In this document: piece after piece, positions 11,808 through 22,740 of the stretch | Position numbering within the stretch: position 1 is the stretch's first letter | Layout of the letters: the number at the start of each line of letters is the position of its first letter | Source: Talpa occidentalis | Taxonomy: Eukaryota; Chordata; Mammalia; Eulipotyphla; Talpidae | DNA length: 64,000 bases | Assembly: GCF_014898055.3 (NCBI RefSeq) | Contig: NW_023604295.1 | Location: forward strand, 68,225,730-68,289,729 | Direction of reading: 5' to 3' | Program-made: the position numbers and the translations under genes | The notes under the pieces: model-generated | The model's database searches: none | Seen by the model: the letters and a program-made list of their open reading frames with translations, nothing else | Told to the model about the DNA's origin: nothing

Positions 11808-12134
11808 TATACCTAAACATTATTTTTTTTTGATATTTTATTTTATCTTATTTTTAAAGATTTATTTATTTGTGCATACAAGAACTGGGGGACAGGCCAG
11901 AGTTATGGAGGTGTGGGGTGTGAGGATTCACTGGAGACAGAGTGGGGAACAGAACAGGCTGACTGACTGAAATACACTGCTGAAGGGAGCAGCGAGCAAG
12001 TCAGGAGAGGTCTCTTGTGCCATGTGCGTAGCTCCCAGCCGGGACTCGAACTCCAGCCTCAGAGGCTGCGGATAGCTTCATAGTGCTGTGCTTAACCCCT
12101 TGCATCACCAGTGAGGCCCCTATACCTAAACATT
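11808..12134 (-). mobile_element. tRNA-derived SINE, older class, with 14-bp duplication
   Basis: Antisense copy at about 11822-12120. The repeat TATACCTAAACATT lies at 11808-11821 and 12121-12134. The head end reads CACCAGTGAGGCCCC and the B-box region is GGGACTCGAACTC. ATAGTGCTGTGCTTAACCCC marks the older class. The A-tail side is extended by a T-rich stretch. Confidence 0.94.
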
Positions 12135-13065
12135 CTTCTTTTGATAACTATTGCTTTAAAAGACTGCCTGAAAAGTAGCTAGAACGTGACTTGTAATATA
12201 ATTCTTCAACCTAGACAAAGAAAAGAATCTTAAAATCCAGTTTACGCTCTTCCAATGAGCTTGGGATTTCTGCTTGTGACAGAAGTCACAAATAATTTCT
12301 TACTAATAAGATTTTAGACACAGTTCCAAGTGGGAATCTGTGAAGGTGGAAGGTCACACTTAGTACTTCAAGTACTTACTGAAAAAAACTGTGTGGCCGG
12401 AGACTGTTTACTCAAGTCAAAACCTTTATTAACTGCATTCTTTTCTTCTGGATGATAGGATTCAACTATAAATTATTTGGATAGGCTACAATCTCCACGT
12501 TAATTTACCAAGGCTTTCATCCTCCCTCACTGAAGTGTATTTCTTAATACAGTTCAAAAGACATCAAGTACCTCATCCAACCTACGCCAACTCTAAATGG
12601 GATTTGACATTACGAGGTCAGCCTTGCTTTTCCTTGTAGATGACTAACAAATTTACAGAGACATAAGTTCACTGTTCTCACACGGATCACTGCGCGACAG
12701 ACCAGTGGTTTTTGATCGTAACATTTAGGTTTCAGTTATTAAATGAAAGCGGAAATTCAGACTCTGACAAATTGCTTGGCACCTAAACAATGATCCAGAG
12801 AGATAACCAGAAGGAAAGTCAACATGTCTTCAGGATTCAAGAGAGAAACTTGGCCAAAAGTAATGAAATCATCTCATTTTTGTGAAATTTTATGACATGA
12901 AAATCTTAAAATAAATTAAAATATGATTTACAGTTTTAACATTATTAGGCTACATGAAATTGTTCTTTGACATGTTTCAATTTTTTCTCAACATTTTCAA
13001 AAACCTAATATAGTATAAATCTAAATATTTATAAAACTGGTTTATTTTATTATGTACTAACTTTT
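12135..13065. other. Unassigned stretch
   Basis: About 930 bp without a recognisable gene or named repeat. GC content is slightly higher than the surroundings around 12560-12700, with no coding signal. Confidence 0.45.
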
Positions 13066-13326
13066 TGTAAATATTTAGTTTTATACAAGAACTGGGGTAC
13101 AGGCCAGAGGTGCGGAAGGGTGAGAGGATTCAGCAGAGACAGAGCAGGGAACAGAACAGGTAGACGGACCAAAGTACACTGCTGAGGGGAGCAGCAGGTG
13201 AGACAGGAAAGGTCTGCCACGCTGTGTGGGTATCTCCCTGGCTGGCCGTGAATCGAACTGGCACTGCAGAGGCTGCAGACAGCTTCACAGCGCTGTGCTG
13301 AACCTGCTGCACTACCGGGGAGGCCC
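13066..13326 (-). mobile_element. tRNA-derived SINE, older or intermediate class
   Basis: Antisense copy. It begins in the ATACAAGAACTGGGGTACAG block, with the A-rich tail decayed, and ends CACTACCGGGGAGGCC. TCGAACTGGCACTGCAGAGG keeps the B box. Flanks share only a rough repeat (TACTAAC at about 13055 against ACACTAACATTTT at about 13327), so the duplication is uncertain. Confidence 0.88.
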
Positions 13327-13955
13327 TACACTAACATTTTAATTAAATTCAACAACTTGAGTGCTCAGTACTTAGGGAACTACTCATCTTACTACTAGAG
13401 ACACTGAGCAGGTAAAGAAAAAAATCCACGGGAATTTCATGTGAAAAATTGACTCATAGTTTAATGTCTATGGCTAAATTAGGTCACATATTCAGATTGA
13501 GAAACCAATTATGTATTCTAATGTACCCAAATGCAAGTTAGCTTTGATTAGGACAAATGCTTTAGGAATGACCCACAGGAAAAATCAATAGTGGTGTATT
13601 GTGTCACAAACCCCAATTTCTACTTTAGCCTCCTAATTCAGAGCAACTAGCAAATGACTGGCCTAGACAAATGTCTTCTCTTTTTTATACATTCTTCATG
13701 GTAATTGCATTCCCTTTTCTCATGTAGACAACAACTTCACCATGTTTAAAAATAGTAACCTCACCTCTCCTTCACCCCTCACTTCCACTTCATTGCTCTG
13801 CCTTCATCTCCACAGTTGGAAAATGTATTTTCCATAACTTTGGTATAAGCCTGAAAGCATTTTCCCCAATGAAAGTATAGAATCAATGTTATGATGCTTG
13901 TTGGCTAGAGGTGAAAAAGCACTAAAGAAATTCCTTCCCCAATGCATAATTCATA
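13327..13955. other. Unassigned stretch
   Basis: About 630 bp with no gene or repeat recognised. It includes a pyrimidine-rich patch near 13765-13815. Confidence 0.45.
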
Positions 13956-13959
13956 CATC

Positions 13960-14090
13960 AATTTAATAAAAATGTATTAAGAACACAGTACGTGCCAGGT
14001 ACCAGGGATAAGAGAAGCAAGAAACAAAACAAAACTTCTAGAAATGTCCTTTCTGGTAGGGGACAAAGACAACTAAATAATTACAATACA
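13960..14090 (+). repeat. Ancient interspersed repeat fragment
   Basis: TATTAAGAACACAGTACGTG, GCCAGGTACCAGGGATA and TTCTGGTAGGGGACAAAGAC resemble the start of a common old mammalian repeat (a 'tactatgtgccaggcactg... gggataca' type of sequence). The family name is not assigned. It seems to be the 5' part of the family whose later parts appear at 37720-38110. Confidence 0.45.
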
Positions 14091-14221
14091 GCTGATGGAT
14101 ATTTTAGATTACTTAAGCAACAGCCACTCTTCCCTGCCCCTTCTAAATAGACCTCTAATTTTCTTCATTATCTATAAATCCTCCATGAGGCCAGAGATCT
14201 GGAAACATGTTTTCATTAGTC

Positions 14222-14422
14222 TAAGTCAGTAGTCCTCAACTGGGAGTGGTTTTGCCCTTCAGTAGACGTTTGGCAATGTCTGAAGACATTGTTTGTTCTT
14301 TCAACTTAGAGGATGGCATCAAGGATGTTGCTAATATCCTACAATGCACAGAGCAAAGAATTATCTGGTCCAAAGAATTATCTGGTGTTAACATGCTCAC
14401 CATTTAGAAATACTGGTCTAAA
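14222..14422 (+). mobile_element. MER5-type hAT-Charlie DNA transposon
   Basis: TAGTCCTCAACTGGGAGTGG, TTTGGCAATGTCTGAAGACA, ATCCTACAATGCACAGAGCA and CAAAGAATTATCTGGTCC follow the MER5A/MER5B consensus in order. This is a short non-autonomous element mobilised in the past by a hAT transposase. It is old and inert. A 16-bp internal tandem duplication (CAAAGAATTATCTGGT at 14354-14369 and 14371-14386) is an added oddity. Confidence 0.88.
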
Positions 14423-14764
14423 TCAAGGGTAGTAAATTAACCTGTCCTGATTTATTCTGGCATAAGATTAGCGTTATCTTCCAGAACATGGACCAATTAG
14501 AGCAATTAGTCCAAATCAGAATAATGCGAATAATAAAGGCTTTTTCTTTACCCTGTAAACTTGAATAAGGAGTTGTTTTGCTCCAATTACTTCTTGCAGT
14601 TACATTGGAATCTTTGGACAGTCAAATAGAGAATAAAGTCAACATAAGCAAACATAGAAAGACCCATTCTTTTATAAAGAAAGACACTTGACAGGAGCAT
14701 ATTTCATGGAGGTTTATATGAAATAACACATTTCCTCATGAAAGGTATGGAAAAACAAACCCCA
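14423..14764. other. Unassigned stretch
   Basis: About 340 bp with no recognised feature. Confidence 0.45.
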
Positions 14765-14870
14765 ATACTACCTTGATCTTAGAATTTCTCACCTCTCAAA
14801 CTGTGAAAATAAATTTGTATTGTTTTAAGCCATGAAGCTTGTTATAATATGTAGCATGAGCAATAAGAAA
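14765..14870 (+). mobile_element. MaLR LTR 3' fragment (MLT1/MST-like)
   Basis: CTCTCAAACTGTGAAAATAA, ATTTGTATTGTTTTAAGCCA and TTGTTATAATATG match the polyadenylation-signal end of MLT1/MST LTRs. Only about 100 bp is recognisable. Confidence 0.65.
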
Positions 14871-14874
14871 ATAA

Positions 14875-14945
14875 TAAAAATATATAACATATACCTGAAA
14901 CTAACATAATGTTATATTTTACTATACCTCAATTTAAAGAAGTTT
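14875..14945 (+). mobile_element. L1 3' end fragment
   Basis: CATATACCTGAAACTAACAT, then TACTATACCTCAATTTAAAG, is the terminal motif of several L1 subfamilies just before the poly(A). Confidence 0.65.
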
Positions 14946-14999
14946 CAAAAATTAAGAATTGAAGAAAGATTATATTCACCCATTCCTTTTTGGATAATC

Positions 15000-16270
15000 T
15001 TCAAGTTTCTGACATTTTATCATTTTCCTTCTATCTGAAAAATTTGACATTTCTTATAGAACAGGACCCTTAGCAGTTCATGTCTTCAATTTTTGTTTGT
15101 TTGGGGAAGTTTGTATTTTTCCTTCTCCTTTGAAGGAATTTTATCCTGGACTTACAATTTCAACTTGGCATTTTATGTTTATTTTTGCTGAATCAGCATA
15201 TCAAATATTTTTACCACTTTGTGTGACTGTTTGTATGGTCTCTGATAAAAAGTCCAGTGTAATTATAGTGCTTATTTTTCTGTAGTTCCCTCCATACCCA
15301 TAGCTACCATTGTGATTTTCCTTTGTCTTTTGGTTCCTATAATCTGTATATGATATGCATAGGTATTTTGTTTTACATTGTTTCTTCTTTTACATTCATC
15401 ATTTTGCCTTCTCTGAGCTTCTTGGACCTTTAGTTTATAGTTTATCACTAATTTTAGAAAATGTTAAGTCATTACTTCCAAGTATTTCACCTGCTTCTCT
15501 TTTCTTTTGCTTCAATTACATGTATTGTATTATATTCCTTTTTGTTATGCTTGTCTCTATTTGCCTTTCAGTTTGAATAATTTCTATTGGAGTATATTAG
15601 GTTTGGGTATTTCTTTTTTCTTTATTGCAGTAACATTACACAGGTTTTGGGGACAGAGACTTAACTATCATGATCTGTATGAGTTACATTATACTCTTTT
15701 TCTACTCTGTTTCCCCCTTTGATGCAAGGTACTCTTCACTTTTGTCACTGTTTTTTTTTTTTATTTCAGATATTTTGGTGTATTGGCGTCTCATCATATT
15801 ACTCATCTGGTCTTGTATATTGTCTGTCTTTTCCACTAGAGCCTTTAATGTATTAATCATATTTAGTTTAATTTCTCTCATTTAAAATTCCAATCTGTCT
15901 TATATTTGACTCTAATTTTAGTTACTGCTCTTCCATTTAACTGGTTTTTCTTATCTTTGGACTTGATTTGTAATTTTTTGTAATTGTTAACATTCAGGCA
16001 TATTTTAATAGGACAATAGACACTGAGAAAAATTAGCATTTAATGTGGAAATTTTCATTACCTAGGTCAAAATTTGGTCAATGTGTAATATTTGTTTTTG
16101 CTATGAGAAGTAAAGCATAAATTCCTTTAGTGACCTTGTTTTTGTGTCCCCCGTTTACGTTAAGTCTTTTCCTTTTGCTTGTCCTCAGGAAAAATGTGGG
16201 TTTTTTGTTTGTTAGTTTTTTGCAGTTTTCCCAGCTATAATGTACTGTTATTTTTACTGTAGACTTATTT
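15000..16270 (-). mobile_element. Old L1 LINE segment, antisense
   Basis: T-rich antisense sequence with TCTGAGCTTCTTGGACCTTT (15410-15429), AAGTATTTCACCTGCTTCTC and a long run around TATTTCAGATATTTTGGTGT. This resembles the antisense of older L1M elements. All frames are broken. The hydrophobic plus-strand frames at 15097-15885 (61-73 codons) are an artefact of T-rich antisense L1 sequence, not membrane proteins. Confidence 0.6.
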
Positions 16271-17224
16271 GCATCATTATAGCATATGGAAGAAAGGGGG
16301 ATATTCTAATCTTAAAGAAGGGAAACATTTAAATGGAATCATGAACAGAAAACATATAAATCATAATGTTCATATTGTTTATAACTACAGCTAATTTATT
16401 CACACTTGCAAATACTTTTATTGAACTTAAGGAGAGAATGAAAAACTTTGTTTTATGGTTTTTAGAGTATTGAGGTGAGAATAGGTTTATATATTCTTTT
16501 TAGCTTTTAGCTTGGACTTCTGCTAAGATGCTGTATTACTACTGTGTGATGAAGGAATTAAGCAGTACTGGAGGAAATTCCAGTGCATTGTAGGCTTGGC
16601 AAGGCTTAAGAGCAAGTCATATTAGACAATATTAGGCAAACTGCATTTTTTCATAGTTGCCTGCCTTTTTGCTGTTGTAATGTTTGATTCAAATATTGTC
16701 TCTCTTAACTGAATTTCCTCCTAGTTACACAGATCTTACTATGAGTATAATGCTAATATGTGGTTTAATTTACAAATTATATATAATTAAATTTTAATAA
16801 TTGTAAATTGCTTGATTTTTCAGTTAAATGTGAGTTACTATTGAATTTATTTTTTTGTGTTTAGTTATTGAGTTCCATCTTAAATAAGATAGAGAACCCA
16901 GTGTAAGATCTTAGTGTAATCAAATCATTGCTACATTTGGGTTACATACATTTATTTATGCTAAAATAAAACAATCATCAGTCTGAGGCACATTTATAAG
17001 ATTTCTGATTATGAATGAAATCTAGACATAACATGTGGGATTCCTATTTTACATAGTCTACAATATGTTTATAGTGTTTTTGCCTTGTCCAATAAATTCT
17101 GTAAATGAAATGCCTCCCTCCACTCCTGAATCTCTGCCATTAGAAATCAAAGAATTGTTGCCCATTATGCAGCATATTTTTGAAACCAAATTTGTTTAGA
17201 GGTAAATTGTGTTTATGTTCAAAT
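16271..17224. other. Unassigned AT-rich stretch
   Basis: About 950 bp with no recognised gene or repeat. Confidence 0.45.
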
Positions 17225-17430
17225 ATGATATGCAGTGAATTACACAGACTGGGAAACTTTTTCTGTAAAAGGCTAACTAGTAATTATGTTTTAGATTTGC
17301 AGCCTTATGTCTCTGTTACAACTAGTCACCTCTCCCGCAGCGTGAAAGAAACCATTGACAGAAAATACATTAGTCAATGGATGTGGCTATGTTTCAAGAA
17401 AAGCTTATTTACAAAAACAGGGTACAAAAG
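17225..17430 (+). mobile_element. hAT-Charlie-type non-autonomous DNA element
   Basis: AAACTTTTTCTGTAAAAGGC, CAGCCTTATGTCTCTGTTAC, CGCAGCGTGAAAGAAACCAT, GGATGTGGCTATGTTTC and TTATTTACAAAAACAGG follow a well-known mammalian repeat that I associate with hAT-Charlie. Collinearity over about 180 bp makes the match strong. The superfamily assignment is from memory. Frames at 17180-17576 are shadows. Confidence 0.7.
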
Positions 17431-17483
17431 GTATTTGTTCTGCTAGCCATATTCTGTATCTCATGACCTCAGATAAAGTTATT

Positions 17484-17562
17484 GTGTGTGTGTTCATTCA
17501 CATGTGCACATGTGTGAGAGTATGTGTCCACATGCATGTGCATTTCATGGGTTTGGGTCATC
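17484..17562. repeat. TG/CA-rich alternating purine-pyrimidine tract
   Basis: Imperfect TG-rich tract (TGTGTGTGTG, CACATGTGCACATGTGTG, CACATGCATGTGCAT). Alternating purine-pyrimidine order is typical of sequences with left-handed DNA potential, but there is no direct evidence of function. Confidence 0.7.
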
Positions 17563-17579
17563 ATACAGGTGGGTAGTAG

Positions 17580-19140
17580 AAAGGTTCTGCATTGGTAGTT
17601 GCCTACTTGCTACCTTAGAGATATTTGTTGTCCATGTTCCATTTTCCCCTTTAATCCAGTAGGAGACACTGAAATTGAATCAAAGGGTAAATTAAGAAAT
17701 TATATAAATAAAAATCATTAAAAAGGAATATATCTAAGAACCCTCAATAATCAGTAAATTACTAAGGGCTTAGAAACTCCAAATCTGGAATAAAGAGGAT
17801 TCTTTTTTCCCCCTCCATTTTCATGCAATCTTGAACCGAATGCTTCTGCTCTACATTCCAAATTGCAAATTAGAATTTTTATTGCAATAACTATGACTTC
17901 AGAATGAATTGATGTTTACCCTTCCTCTAAGGGAGAATGACTACTACTAATGACAGTGACTCTTCAGGGAGAAAGGACAAGTGTTCCCCATTCCACTTCA
18001 TTCATTAGACCTAAAGCCGTAACTGTCTTGTTATGTGGTCACTCTGTAATTGAGTTCTCACCTGAATAGACTCCTGAAAATGCTACTGGAGCTCTCTAGT
18101 AAACAATGAAAAGAATAGGAAGAAAGTAAAGCAGCAAAAAAGGCCAATGTTGTATGTCTTCCTCCTCTCAGGCTATCATGTTAAATACGTACCATGCATG
18201 AGTATCGAGGACCATAGAAATGACCACTGGAAGATGTAAAATATTCCATATCAACACCATAATTTGAAAACTATTTCTGAAAAAAAATTGCTTCACATTT
18301 GTACATTTCTTAGACTAGAAAGTTGCTGCATTAGCAGTCTCTCTAATTCAGGGAAATATATATCGTATGATTATAAATGCAATTGATGCCTATATAATTA
18401 CAAAATAAAAATGTAAAACCTGTAAAAGAAAACCCAAGATAGAATGGACCTACTGTTTAAAAAGAAAGAAGGAAAAAAAGGGAAAGATTAATAGATATGT
18501 GCTCCCATGGAATGAGGGCTCTCATGCATTTAGCGTGAAATTGGTATTCTGCCATTAAAAAAAGGGAGACATTTTAGAGACCTTTTCAGTTATAAGAGGA
18601 GGGCCTGAAAAAAAAAAATTGAGGGGAGTGAAGGAGAGAATAACCATAGCAAAGAGTTATTGGATAGCTTGTTATTCTTACCTGATTTAAAAAACACATT
18701 AGCACTTTGTCCCTCAGTGTGTTATAGCAATTTTATTAAAGGCACCTCTCATATGTTTACCGTTATCATCTCAAAAGAGCATCTCCCTTGTATAAACAAA
18801 ACACTGTTATTTACTTGACAATAATAAAATTTGGGGGAAATTTTCATAAAATCACATTTTTGTAGAGTTAAGTGAAAGATTGCAAAAATTATACTAGTAG
18901 AAAATACTCACTGTGGTGTGTAGTACTTAGTAGATACTCTACAAAACTGAGCTTCGAATAGAGAGAGGGAGTCTGTTGTGAACATTTGTTTGGGCCAGGA
19001 GCAAGGACACATCTCTTCTACAATATGGACTATTTAAAAATCTTTCTCTAAGACCTTCATTTGCTCTTTTAATATGGTTTTCATTACATTCTATCTATTG
19101 TTACTAGATATTGTTTTATTGTTATTTATCCTGCCATCTG
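17580..19140. other. Unassigned stretch
   Basis: About 1.55 kb without a gene, RNA or confidently named repeat. Confidence 0.45.
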
Positions 19141-19144
19141 GAAA

Positions 19145-19360
19145 TCCTCAATGTTTGTGGGATGCAATGGGCATAATTCTGTCCCCCCCAATTTATATGT
19201 TGAAGCCAGAACCCCACTGTAGTAGTATTTGAAGTTGGGTCTTTGGGGAGTTAATTAGATTTAGAGGAAGTCATGAAGGAGAAGTCCTCATGATGGGATT
19301 AATTTTAGTGTTCTTATAAGAAGACTGACTGGCATACATTCTCCTCTCTCTCTTTCTTCC
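19145..19360 (+). mobile_element. MaLR-type LTR (MST/THE1-like), sense fragment
   Basis: ATAATTCTGTCCCCCCCAAT, TTATATGTTGAAGCCAGAAC, GGGTCTTTGGGGAGTTAATT and CTCATGATGGGATTAATTTT lie in the order of the MST/THE1 LTR consensus, ending in TCTTATAAGAAGACTG. A pyrimidine-rich CTCTCTCTTTC tract follows at about 19340-19375. Confidence 0.8.
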
Positions 19361-19369
19361 CCCCACCCC

Positions 19370-19640
19370 CCTCTCAAACTATAAAGAAACAAAACAAAGG
19401 AATAGATAAAATGAGACCAAATTAAACCCTACAAATATGAATAGAGAATCAATGTTACTGGACAGGGAGATTTTGGGGGTGCGGAACAGAAGGGAGAGTG
19501 CATCTAATGGGCAATGGTGGAAGATTATGGGTACTTAAGGGTGGGTGCAGTGTAGTAACATACATCTGGGAGGTATGAACCTGCTCCCCTAAATTATATA
19601 GTGTGTTGTAAGCCAGTGTTACCTTAATAAAAAAGTTACA
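19370..19640 (+). mobile_element. L1 3' end fragment, sense
   Basis: AAACTATAAAGAAACAAAAC leads into a purine-rich 3' UTR and ends TGTTGTAAGCCAGTGTTACC plus TTAATAAAAAAG, the ending of several L1 subfamilies. Confidence 0.65.
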
Positions 19641-19669
19641 AGAGAGAATACAATAGTAATATTAAAAAA

Positions 19670-20515
19670 AATATTATCAGTATCATGTAATTCAGTTATT
19701 CCACTTCTGAGTGTTTATCTGAAGCATATGAAAGATACTAGAAACTAATATGAAGAGATGTATAGCACCCCCTTTCTCATCACACCTCTATTTACAATGG
19801 TCAAGCTTTGGAAAAAACTGAACACCTATCAACAGATGAGTGAGTAAAGATGTGGTGTATAAACATAATAGGATACTGTTCAGTTGTCAGGAAATGAAAT
19901 CCTGCTATTTGCAACAATATAGATGGAACTAGAGGGCATTATGCTTAGTAAAACAAATCAGATGGCGAAAGACAAACACAATATTATGTCACTTATATGT
20001 GGTAGATAAAGAAACTAAATAAATAAACAAAACTAAACAAAAACAAGCTTTTAGACTATAAGAAAAAAATAGTGGGTATAATAAGAAGGGAAGGGGAGTC
20101 TCCTTGATGGCATAGAGATTAAGTCTCAGCACTCACTCTTACCACTTGAGTTCAATCCCCTGCCAGGAAGCTAAACCACATGGTGCAGCAGACCTCTCCT
20201 GTCTTTCCCGCTGCTCCCTCAGCAGTGAATTTCAGTAAATCCACCTGTTCTGCTCCCCACTCTGTCTCTGGTGAATCCTCTCACCCTCTGAACCTCTGGC
20301 CTACACCATGTTCTATGCAAAAAAGAGTGGGGGAGAGAGGGGAAGAAAAGGGAAGAGGAGCAGATAAATTGTGTAAAAGGAGTGAACTGTGGTGATAAGT
20401 GGAAACTAAATTTGTGGTGGCGCACATCAAGTAATATGTACAGAAATTCATTTAGATGGCTATACACCTGAATCCTATATAAAAGTATAAATAAGTTACT
20501 TCAATAAAAAAAAAT
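19670..20515 (+). mobile_element. L1 3' region, sense, interrupted by a SINE
   Basis: Old L1 3' sequence. AGTTATTCCACTTCTGAGTG, TTTACAATGGTCAAGC, TATCAACAGATGAGTGAGTA, GATGGAACTAGAGGGCATTA and GTCACTTATATGTGG appear in L1 order. The sequence resumes after the SINE and ends with CTATACACCTGAATCCTATA and TTCAATAAAAAAAA (to about 20515). No open ORF2 survives. Confidence 0.88.
20094..20328 (+). mobile_element. tRNA-derived SINE, diverged older class, inserted in L1
   Basis: Sense copy starting GGGGAGTCTCCTTGATGGCA, a decayed head, with TGAGTTCAATCCCC as the B box. It continues with AGACCTCTCCTGTCTTTCCC and CTGGTGAATCCTCTCACC and ends near CATGTTCTATGCAAAAAAG. Purine-rich flanks prevent a clear duplication call. 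Frames at 20180-20467 on both strands are SINE or L1 shadows. Confidence 0.88.
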
Positions 20516-20619
20516 CCTGGAGTAACTTCAATGTAACATAGCCATGAAGAAAAAATAAGTTACATTAGAGGTAGTCATTAAAACTGAACACTAACAAAAT
20601 ATTTTTTCAGGATATCTGA

Positions 20620-20790
20620 AGTTTAGCTCTCCTCAGAAACTATGATAAGTTCTCAACTTGTACCACTCTATGTATTCTTCAAAACCATTCTTGGAAATAA
20701 GTACTATTATTAATTCCATTTTATATAAAGAAATTAAACTTTGTTGTGATTAAGTAACTTATTAATCATGCTTTTGAGATTGTTATTTAT
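20620..20790 (-). mobile_element. MIR SINE fragment (probable)
   Basis: TGTATTCTTCAAAACCATTC, AGTACTATTATTAATTCCAT and TTTATATAAAGAAATTAAAC, then TTAAGTAACTTATTA, follow the MIR core ('aatcctcacaacaac... attattatccccattttacagatgag'). Highly diverged. Strand relative to MIR convention is tentative. Confidence 0.5.
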
Positions 20791-21683
20791 AAACTGAACT
20801 ATTTAGATAATTGATCAAGATCATCATATCCGTGAGCTATTTAGCATCAATTTCAAGGGCTCTAATAATAGGGGGATTTATTTTTGATATCTTTAAAGTT
20901 CATTTAAGATAGGTCAGTTCAGATTACCCTATGATTAATAACACCTTATTTATTCTACCTTGCATTTATCATCTGTCTTATTTTTAAAGAAGAATTTATC
21001 TTCTGCTATCTAGTCTGTTTTAAAGGCACAGTTAATTTGTAGGATCAAACTCCATAGAGTATGCAATATCATATATTGTAGTTGTATTTTCTTTACCACT
21101 TAAGTTAACTTGAAATGTAACTTATTCTGAGCCAGGTAATAATTATGTGCATAAAAGCAAACCATTTTTAAGCATACTTAAAACATGTTGAACTTAAAAC
21201 TCTTTCGAAAGGAATAGAATTAAAGAAATAATAGTGTTATAAACATTTTACTACATATTAACATAAATTCAAGTTAAAGTTTCTTGAAGGAAGTTCTCAT
21301 AAAGACTATGAAACAATAATGTGATACAGCATAGAACAATCCTAATAGAAAATTACAATTAATTTCAACGATGATTTGGAATTTTCCACTAATTGAATCA
21401 GCACGATATTTAAAATATTGATGATACACTATAACATTGCAAATGCAGTTAAGAAGCTCTTTTATAAAAGGGCTATCCAGTATGTATCAGCAAGTATGTG
21501 ACCCATTAACTACACAACTAAAAAATCCCCAAGGGAAATAAAAATAAACAAAACAAACAGCAAGCACTGAGCCCAAAGAACACAGGTACCCTTTTTTGCA
21601 GGTTACATGTCAAATCATGGTTATTATTAGAAAAAAATACCCTTAAGTATGTAATAATAAGATATTGTTTAAATGAACTATGT
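20791..21683. other. Unassigned AT-rich stretch
   Basis: About 890 bp with no recognised gene or repeat. Confidence 0.45.
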
Positions 21684-21954
21684 TAGACCCAATATTTTTT
21701 TAAAGATTTATTTGTTCATGCACACAAGAGCTGGGGTACAGGCCAGAGATGCAGGGGGTGAGAGGACTCACCAGAGACAATGCGGGGAGCAGAACAGGCA
21801 GACTGATGAAATACACTGCTGAGAGGAGCAGTGGGCAAGACAGGAGAGATCGCTTCGCCATGTGGGTTGCTCATGCTGCAGAGACTGCAGATTGCTTCAT
21901 AGTGCAGTGCTTAACCCTTTGTGCCACCAGGGAGGCCCTAGACCCAATATTTTT
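21684..21954 (-). mobile_element. tRNA-derived SINE, older class, with 16-bp duplication
   Basis: Antisense copy at about 21700-21938 with duplication TAGACCCAATATTTTT at 21684-21699 and 21939-21954. The B-box region is shortened: GTTGCTCATGCTGCAGAG lacks the usual GGGGATCGAACTC block. The head ends CACCAGGGAGGCC. Frames at 21749-22059 are SINE-derived. Confidence 0.94.
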
Positions 21955-22584
21955 ATAATGAGATTCAGTAACAGAATAACTGTATTGGTACTGATGTTGA
22001 TAAAAAAAGAAGATACAGTTATGTGTTCATCAGAACAGGCTGTTGTGGTTCTATCATAAACTGTCAAAACATTATGTTCTTAACACGATAAATATTAAAT
22101 TTTCACTTATCTCACGGGTAATACACGTCATCAAAGAGCTATTATTTTTAACAGAGGGTCAGGTAAGAGGTTTCATTCAGATACACTCTTCACCCACTAC
22201 ACCACTGGGAAGGAAACATGGTTATTGTACAATAGTTTTTCAAACATGCAACAAAGTGTCACCTGTCATTGCCCCTCAAATGCCATAGGAGAAGTCATCT
22301 CACCACTTCTAATCAAATAGATTCTGTAAACATGCCATGTGCAGCCAAGAGAAGAAAAACATTATGTAATGAACAACATAGTAATAAATAAAATCACACA
22401 CGAGCATGAAAATAATGACTGTGGCTAAGTAAAGAAAAATGAAATAGTATATGGAAAATAAAACTAGAAGACAATTGTGGCAAGTTATATGGTAGAGAAT
22501 GGACTTTAGATAATATATTTGGTATCTATATTTACTCTGGTAAAACATGTTTTACTCATAAGAGTGTGAATTATTGTGTTTTAT
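21955..22584. other. Unassigned AT-rich stretch
   Basis: About 630 bp without a recognised gene. The minus-strand 79-codon frame at 22309-22548 is a low-complexity hydrophobic translation of AT-rich DNA. Confidence 0.45.
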
Positions 22585-22740
22585 TTTTACTTTTTGAATT
22601 GTATTACTTCTTAGTGAAGTAATGTTGGTTTACAGCATTGTGCATTAGTTAGAGATATGTTTCACACCATACCCACCACCAAAGCAAGCATCCACTTTCC
22701 CTATTATATCTCTCTTGAGTTATCCATATCATATTAAGTG
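22585..22740 (-). mobile_element. L1 3' end fragment, antisense (probable)
   Basis: CTTCTTAGTGAAGTAATGTT, then TTACAGCATTGTGCATTAG, resembles the antisense L1 3' terminus ('...actgaagtatagttgatttacaatgttgtg'). Short and diverged. Confidence 0.5.

Noticed and set aside
15355..15885. Series of hydrophobic, membrane-protein-like plus-strand frames
   Set aside because: They arise from T-rich antisense L1 sequence, which always yields Phe/Leu/Ile-rich translations.
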